NCBI GenBank assembly: GCA_039908285.1
Contig: JAMOBE010000018.1
Span: forward strand, 1-56,242
Direction of reading: 5' to 3'
DNA: 56,242 nucleotides
From: JAMOBE01 sp039908285
GTDB taxonomy: Bacteria > Pseudomonadota > Alphaproteobacteria > Rhodospirillales > Rhodospirillaceae
Position 1 is the stretch's first letter. Each line of letters opens with the position of its first letter. Of the stretch, positions 52,914-56,242 are shown piece after piece. Position numbers and translations under genes: made by a program. A model generated the notes under the pieces. The model was not told the DNA's origin. It worked only from the letters and a program-made list of their open reading frames with translations, and made no database searches.

Positions 52914-52951
52914 ACCCCCTCCCCCCGAAAGTAGGAGGGGAGAGGGGCGTC
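52914..52951. repeat. Degenerate hairpin half related to the dispersed repeat
   Basis: The sequence cccccctccccccgaaag followed by taggaggggagaggggcg resembles the right palindrome of the dispersed repeat with several changes. It lies between the sppA terminator and the end of the PRC-barrel gene. Confidence 0.5.
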
Positions 52952-52975
52952 ACGACAGATCAGTCCGCTCCGGTC

Positions 52976-53473
52976 CTATTTCCTGCTTTTTTCACCCTCC
53001 CTGACCACCGAGGTATCCCGATCGGTGTACTCGAATTCCGGAGCCGTCTTGAGCTGCTCCTCGGTCATGGCGACCCGGGCCGTGTTGCGGGCCGGATCCA
53101 CGGTCAGTTCGCTCCAGGGCACCGCCACCTTCTTCTCGCCGATGCCGAGGAAGCCGCCATAACTCACCACGACCCGGTCGATGGCGCCGGTATCCTTGTT
53201 GACGATCAGGTCGGCGATCTTGCCCACGTCCTTCCCCTGCGACGATTGGACCTTCATGCCGAGGAACTGCTCGGTGGGGATGCGGGCCTGCTGCTCAAGG
53301 GTGACGGGCGGGCTGGCCATCAAGTCGGGCTGAGTCCGCATCATGCCGGGCTGGCTGGACGTCGCGCCGGGGTACTGCAGCGGCGACTCGTTCGGCTCCG
53401 ACGCCGCCAGGACGGGAAACGCCAGGGTCGCGGCCAGGACCAGGGCCGAAGTCGTCAAGAGCCTGGTTCGCAT
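52976..53473 (-). CDS. Secreted PRC-barrel domain protein
   Basis: A 165-residue periplasmic protein with a signal peptide (TTSALVLAATLAFPVLAA). After a Pro/Ser-rich linker the PRC-barrel is visible: FLGMKVQSSQGKDVGKIADL, VNKDTGAIDRVVVSYGGFLG, GEKKVAVPWSELTVD. PRC-barrels bind varied partners; secreted ones are common in alphaproteobacteria and stress-linked, without a defined reaction. It is divergent from the flippase gene, with a 209-base intergenic region that includes a small hairpin (about 53602-53618). Confidence 0.87.
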   Translation of the reverse strand: MRTRLLTTSALVLAATLAFPVLAASEPNESPLQYPGATSSQPGMMRTQPDLMASPPVTLEQQARIPTEQFLGMKVQSSQGKDVGKIADLIVNKDTGAIDRVVVSYGGFLGIGEKKVAVPWSELTVDPARNTARVAMTEEQLKTAPEFEYTDRDTSVVREGEKSRK

Positions 53474-53682
53474 TCACTATCCTCCTGTATATTTTGAGTT
53501 CGACGAACACCCCGCATTGGGACGGCGGGCACCCGAAGGGCTGACGGCGAGAGACGAGAGCACGTCCTCCTTCGACCTGCCATACCAACGCGCGACCGGA
53601 GCCCCCCGTTTCGGGGGGTTGCAGGAATTTTCGGCGTGTGCCTGGCTTGCCGCTCTTTTACCCGGATGGTAGATCTCCCCCC
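53474..53682. promoter_or_regulatory. Divergent intergenic region with a ccccccg hairpin
   Basis: Between the PRC-barrel (minus) and flippase (plus) genes. A perfect 7-bp stem with loop ttt (ccccccgtttcgggggg, about 53602-53618) is present without a T-run. An AT-rich stretch at 53478-53500 (tcctcctgtatattttgag) next to the PRC-barrel start may hold its ribosome site and promoter. No gene is seen. Confidence 0.35.
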
Positions 53683-55158
53683 ATGTCCCCCGGCCGCCGC
53701 ATCCTTGGCAATTTCTCCAGTCTCCTCGCGGCCCAGGTGGTCACCATGGTCGGTGGGTTCATCACCACCACCTATCTCGCCCGCGTGCTGGGGCCGGAGC
53801 ACTTCGGCATCCTGGGCTTCGGCACGGCGTTCCTGTCCTATTTCGGGCTGGCCGTGACCCTTGGCACCGACATGTACGGCCAACGCGAGATCGCCCGCGC
53901 GCCGGCCCGCGCCGGGGAGCTGACCGGGCGGATCATCGGCCTGCGGCTGCTGCTGTGCCTGGCCGGCACGGCGGCGCTGTGGGGCCTGGTGACGGCGATG
54001 GCCCAGCCGCCGCTGGTCCGGACGGTGGTCCTGATCCAGGGAGCCGGCCTGGTGGCGGTGGCTCTTCAGGTGGACTTCGCCTTCCAGGCCCTGGAGCGCA
54101 TGGGAGCACTCGCCCTGCGCCAGGCCGCGGCGGTGGCGATCCAGGTGGCGGCGGTGCTGCTGCTGGTGGGCGAGGCGGCCGACGTCACCATCGCCGCCGC
54201 CATCCCGGCGGCGGTGGCCATCCTCACCTCCCTGTGGATGCTGGCCGCCCTGCGCCGCGACCATGCGGATCTCGCGGTCCGCCTCGATCCGGCGGGCTGG
54301 CGGCGGATGCTGGGGAGTGCCGCGCCGATGGCCCTCGCCAGCTTCATGGCCACCATCAACTACACCATCGACATCGTCATGCTGGGGTTCATGCGCCCGG
54401 CGGCCGAGGTGGGCTGGTACGTGGCGGCATTCAAGCTTTTGACCCTGGCCCTGGTGCCGGCCTCCCTGGTGCGCAGCGCCTTCACCCCTGCCCTATCCAA
54501 GGCCCACGCCAGCGCCGCCGCGCGGCAGGAGAGCGGAGCGGCCCATGCCGCGGCGGTGCTGTTCATCGGCGGCGCGGTGGCCGGAGTCGGGGCGCTGTTC
54601 GCCAGCGACATCCTGGCCATCGTCTTCGGACCCGGGTATGCATCGGCGCGGACCGTGCTGGAGATGCTGATGCTCAACACCCTGCTCGTGCACTTCGACA
54701 TCATCTACGGCGCCCAGCTTCTGGCCTGGAATCACGAGCGCGCCCAGCTCGTCGCGGTGGCGGTGGGCGCCGTGGTCAACGTCGGCCTCAACCTGCTGCT
54801 GATCCCGAGCCATGGCATCGAGGGCGCGGCCGTCGCCACCATCGGCGCCAACCTGTGCCTGCTCGCCACCATCGCCCTTTTGTCGGCGTGGCGGGGCAAG
54901 CCGCTGCACCTGTGGCTCGGCCTGCGCTCGCTGCTGGCGGTCGGGGGAGCGGCCGGGGTCGGAGCGGGGGCGGACCGGCTGGTGGCCAGGCTCCTGCCGA
55001 CGGCCGGGCCGTGGGAGCACCTGCTGCTGGGCGCCTCCGCCTTCGGACTGGCATACGTCCTGCTCAATATCGCCTTCGGCATCGTCGACCCGGCCCGCGC
55101 CCTGGCCCTGGTGGGCCTTGGCCGGCCGGCCCATTCCAGGGGAGAACTCGTCCCATGA
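53683..55158 (+). CDS. Oligosaccharide flippase (Wzx-like, MOP superfamily)
   Basis: A 491-residue polytopic membrane protein of the MATE/MOP polysaccharide-flippase type. The N-terminus ILGNFSSLLAAQVVTMVGGF and TTYLARVLGPEHFGILGFGT is typical of Wzx-like O-antigen/teichoate exporters; about 12-14 hydrophobic helices follow. It would move lipid-linked glycan units across the inner membrane and is a candidate exporter for the polymer made by the left-hand locus, although it is 23 kb away. The ATG at 53683 fits the family start; a GTG at 53638 lengthens it by 15 residues. Its TGA overlaps the gpsA ATG. Confidence 0.9.
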   Translation: MSPGRRILGNFSSLLAAQVVTMVGGFITTTYLARVLGPEHFGILGFGTAFLSYFGLAVTLGTDMYGQREIARAPARAGELTGRIIGLRLLLCLAGTAALWGLVTAMAQPPLVRTVVLIQGAGLVAVALQVDFAFQALERMGALALRQAAAVAIQVAAVLLLVGEAADVTIAAAIPAAVAILTSLWMLAALRRDHADLAVRLDPAGWRRMLGSAAPMALASFMATINYTIDIVMLGFMRPAAEVGWYVAAFKLLTLALVPASLVRSAFTPALSKAHASAAARQESGAAHAAAVLFIGGAVAGVGALFASDILAIVFGPGYASARTVLEMLMLNTLLVHFDIIYGAQLLAWNHERAQLVAVAVGAVVNVGLNLLLIPSHGIEGAAVATIGANLCLLATIALLSAWRGKPLHLWLGLRSLLAVGGAAGVGAGADRLVARLLPTAGPWEHLLLGASAFGLAYVLLNIAFGIVDPARALALVGLGRPAHSRGELVP

Positions 55159-56162
55159 GCGACCGCATCGCCATCATCGGCGCCGGGGCCTGGGGGACGG
55201 CGCTGGCCGTGACCGCCCGCCGCGCCGGCCGCCCGGTGATGCTGTGGGCCCATCGCCCGGAGACCGCCGCGGCCATCAACCGGGGCCACGAAAGCCCCTA
55301 TCTGCCGGGCGTCGTCCTCGAGGGAGGCCTGACCGCCACCACCGATCCCGCCGAGGTCCTGGCCGGGGCGGAGGCCGTTCTGCTGGTGGTGCCGGCCCAG
55401 ACCATGCGGGAGGTGACCCAGCGCCTCGCCCCCCACTGGCGCCCCGGTCTGCCGGCGGTGATCTGCGCCAAGGGCATCGAGCGCGGCAGCGATGCCCTGA
55501 TGAGCGAGGTCCTGGCCGCCACCCTGCCCGAGGCGGTGCCGGCGGTGCTCTCCGGCCCGAGCTTCGCGACCGAGGTGGCGCGCGGGCTGCCGACGGCCGT
55601 CACCCTCGCCTGCCCCGATCCCGTGGTGGGACGCCGCCTGGTGGAGGCCCTCGGCACCGCGGCGTTCCGGCCCTATCTGTCCGACGACCTGCGGGGCGCC
55701 GAGATCGGCGGCGCGGTCAAGAACGTCCTCGCCATCGGCTGCGGCATCGTCCAGGGTCGGGGTCTCGGCGACAACGCCCGCGCCGCCCTCGTCACCCGAG
55801 GCCTGGCCGAGATCATGCGCTTCGCCCGCGGCATCGGCGCCCGGCCCGAGACCCTGATGGGCCTCTCGGGCGTCGGCGACCTGATCCTGACCGCCAACAG
55901 CCTGCAATCGCGCAATTTCTCGCTGGGTGTCGCCCTGGGACGGGGCGAGCGGCTGGCCGACGTGCTGGCGGCCCGCACCTCGGTGGCCGAGGGCGTCCAC
56001 AGCGCCGCCGCCGTCACCGGCCGCGCGGCCCGCCTCGGCGTCGAGATGCCCATCTGCGCCGCGGTGGACGGCGTGCTGAACCGCGCCGAGGACCTGGACC
56101 AGGTCATCCGCCGCCTCCTCGGCCGCCCCTTCGCCAACGAGGTCGGGTTCGCCCCAGAGTGA
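55155..56162 (+). CDS. gpsA: Glycerol-3-phosphate dehydrogenase [NAD(P)+]
   Basis: A 335-residue GpsA. The cofactor motif IAIIGAGAWGTALAVTARRA, then AVICAKGIERGSDAL, AVLSGPSFATEVARGLPTAV, the catalytic lysine in IGGAVKNVLAIGCGIVQG, and GLSGVGDLILTANSLQSRNF are all present. It reduces dihydroxyacetone phosphate to sn-glycerol 3-phosphate for phospholipid synthesis. It overlaps the flippase stop by four bases (ATGA). A dispersed repeat copy follows 22 bases after the stop. Confidence 0.97.
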   Translation: MSDRIAIIGAGAWGTALAVTARRAGRPVMLWAHRPETAAAINRGHESPYLPGVVLEGGLTATTDPAEVLAGAEAVLLVVPAQTMREVTQRLAPHWRPGLPAVICAKGIERGSDALMSEVLAATLPEAVPAVLSGPSFATEVARGLPTAVTLACPDPVVGRRLVEALGTAAFRPYLSDDLRGAEIGGAVKNVLAIGCGIVQGRGLGDNARAALVTRGLAEIMRFARGIGARPETLMGLSGVGDLILTANSLQSRNFSLGVALGRGERLADVLAARTSVAEGVHSAAAVTGRAARLGVEMPICAAVDGVLNRAEDLDQVIRRLLGRPFANEVGFAPE

Positions 56163-56184
56163 GGGGGAGGCCGCAATCTCCACT

Positions 56185-56242
56185 CCCTCTCCCCCTCGAG
56201 GGGGAGAGGGCCGGGGTGAGGGGGTGGGGCAGGCGGCACCAT
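56185..56242. repeat. Dispersed hairpin repeat, cut by window end
   Basis: Left palindrome (ccctctccccctcgag and complement) and the start of the middle (ccggggtgagggggtgggg, ggcggcaccat) match the complete copies; the right half lies outside the window. Confidence 0.88.

Noticed and set aside
53955..55154. Long frame leading into gpsA
   Set aside because: The first 400 codons are an out-of-frame shadow of the flippase gene; gpsA starts at the ATG overlapping the flippase stop.

Overview
The window is high-GC bacterial chromosome. It codes densely and uses ATGA/GTGA stop-start overlaps heavily. A proteobacterial GltB/GltD pair, SppA, RecO, MTA phosphorylase, UppP, GpsA, a hybrid histidine kinase and Kdo/sialate-type sugar genes point to an alphaproteobacterium, probably a Rhodospirillales member of the Magnetospirillum/Azospirillum kind. 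That placement is inferred from gene content and style; no rRNA or tRNA is present to confirm it.

Left part (about 76-30924, nearly all minus strand): a large surface-glycan locus. Read in transcription order from the right, it starts with a GDP-heptose-type nucleotidyltransferase and a CBS-GHMP sugar kinase. It then passes a foreign-looking cassette: two small unknown proteins, an OLD-like AAA ATPase with a DUF4276 partner, and a toxin-antitoxin-like locus on the plus strand. Next comes a nonulosonate (sialic/legionaminic-like) set: NeuD-like acyltransferase, TIM-barrel isomerase, NeuB-like synthase, SDR, formyltransferase, NeuA-like CMP-sugar synthetase, PLP aminotransferase, Gfo/Idh oxidoreductase and a second TIM-barrel protein. 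After a trypsin-like protein, a methyltransferase and a surface-carbohydrate transferase comes a second keto-acid sugar set: HpcH/HpaI aldolase, KdsB-like cytidylyltransferase, Gfo/Idh, HAD phosphatase and 2-hydroxyacid dehydrogenase. The locus ends with a heparinase-like protein, an asparagine synthase, three glycosyltransferases and a DUF559 protein. The logic is synthesis and CMP-activation of two different acidic keto sugars, then assembly and decoration of a surface polymer.

Right part (31063-56162, mostly plus strand): a polytopic membrane protein, gltB-gltD, a methyltransferase, a coiled-coil membrane protein, a ribbon-helix-helix protein, uppP and a hybrid histidine kinase. These are followed by a cell-envelope cluster (OmpA-like protein, small secreted protein, CsgG-like/peptidoglycan-binding/DUF4384 lipoprotein), recO convergent with a lipoprotein-mtnP pair, a single-haem cytochrome, a rhodanese, sppA, a PRC-barrel protein, a flippase and gpsA.

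Dispersed repeats run through the window. A roughly 120-bp GC-rich element made of two inverted hairpin halves recurs complete at about 7421, 16114, 23499 and 30943, runs off the right end at 56185, and leaves right halves at 1-130. Several genes start immediately next to it with a purine-rich stretch of the repeat at Shine-Dalgarno distance, and some proteins read through it in frame. Other repeats are an AT-centred palindrome (3682 and, in part, 11188), long inverted-repeat elements at 14209-14391 and 47116-47490, and a terminator-like stem shared by four hairpins. The least ordinary systems are the double keto-sugar pathway, the split OLD-like ATPase/DUF4276 pair, the fused toxin-antitoxin reading frame, and the OmpA/secreted-protein/CsgG-like cluster.
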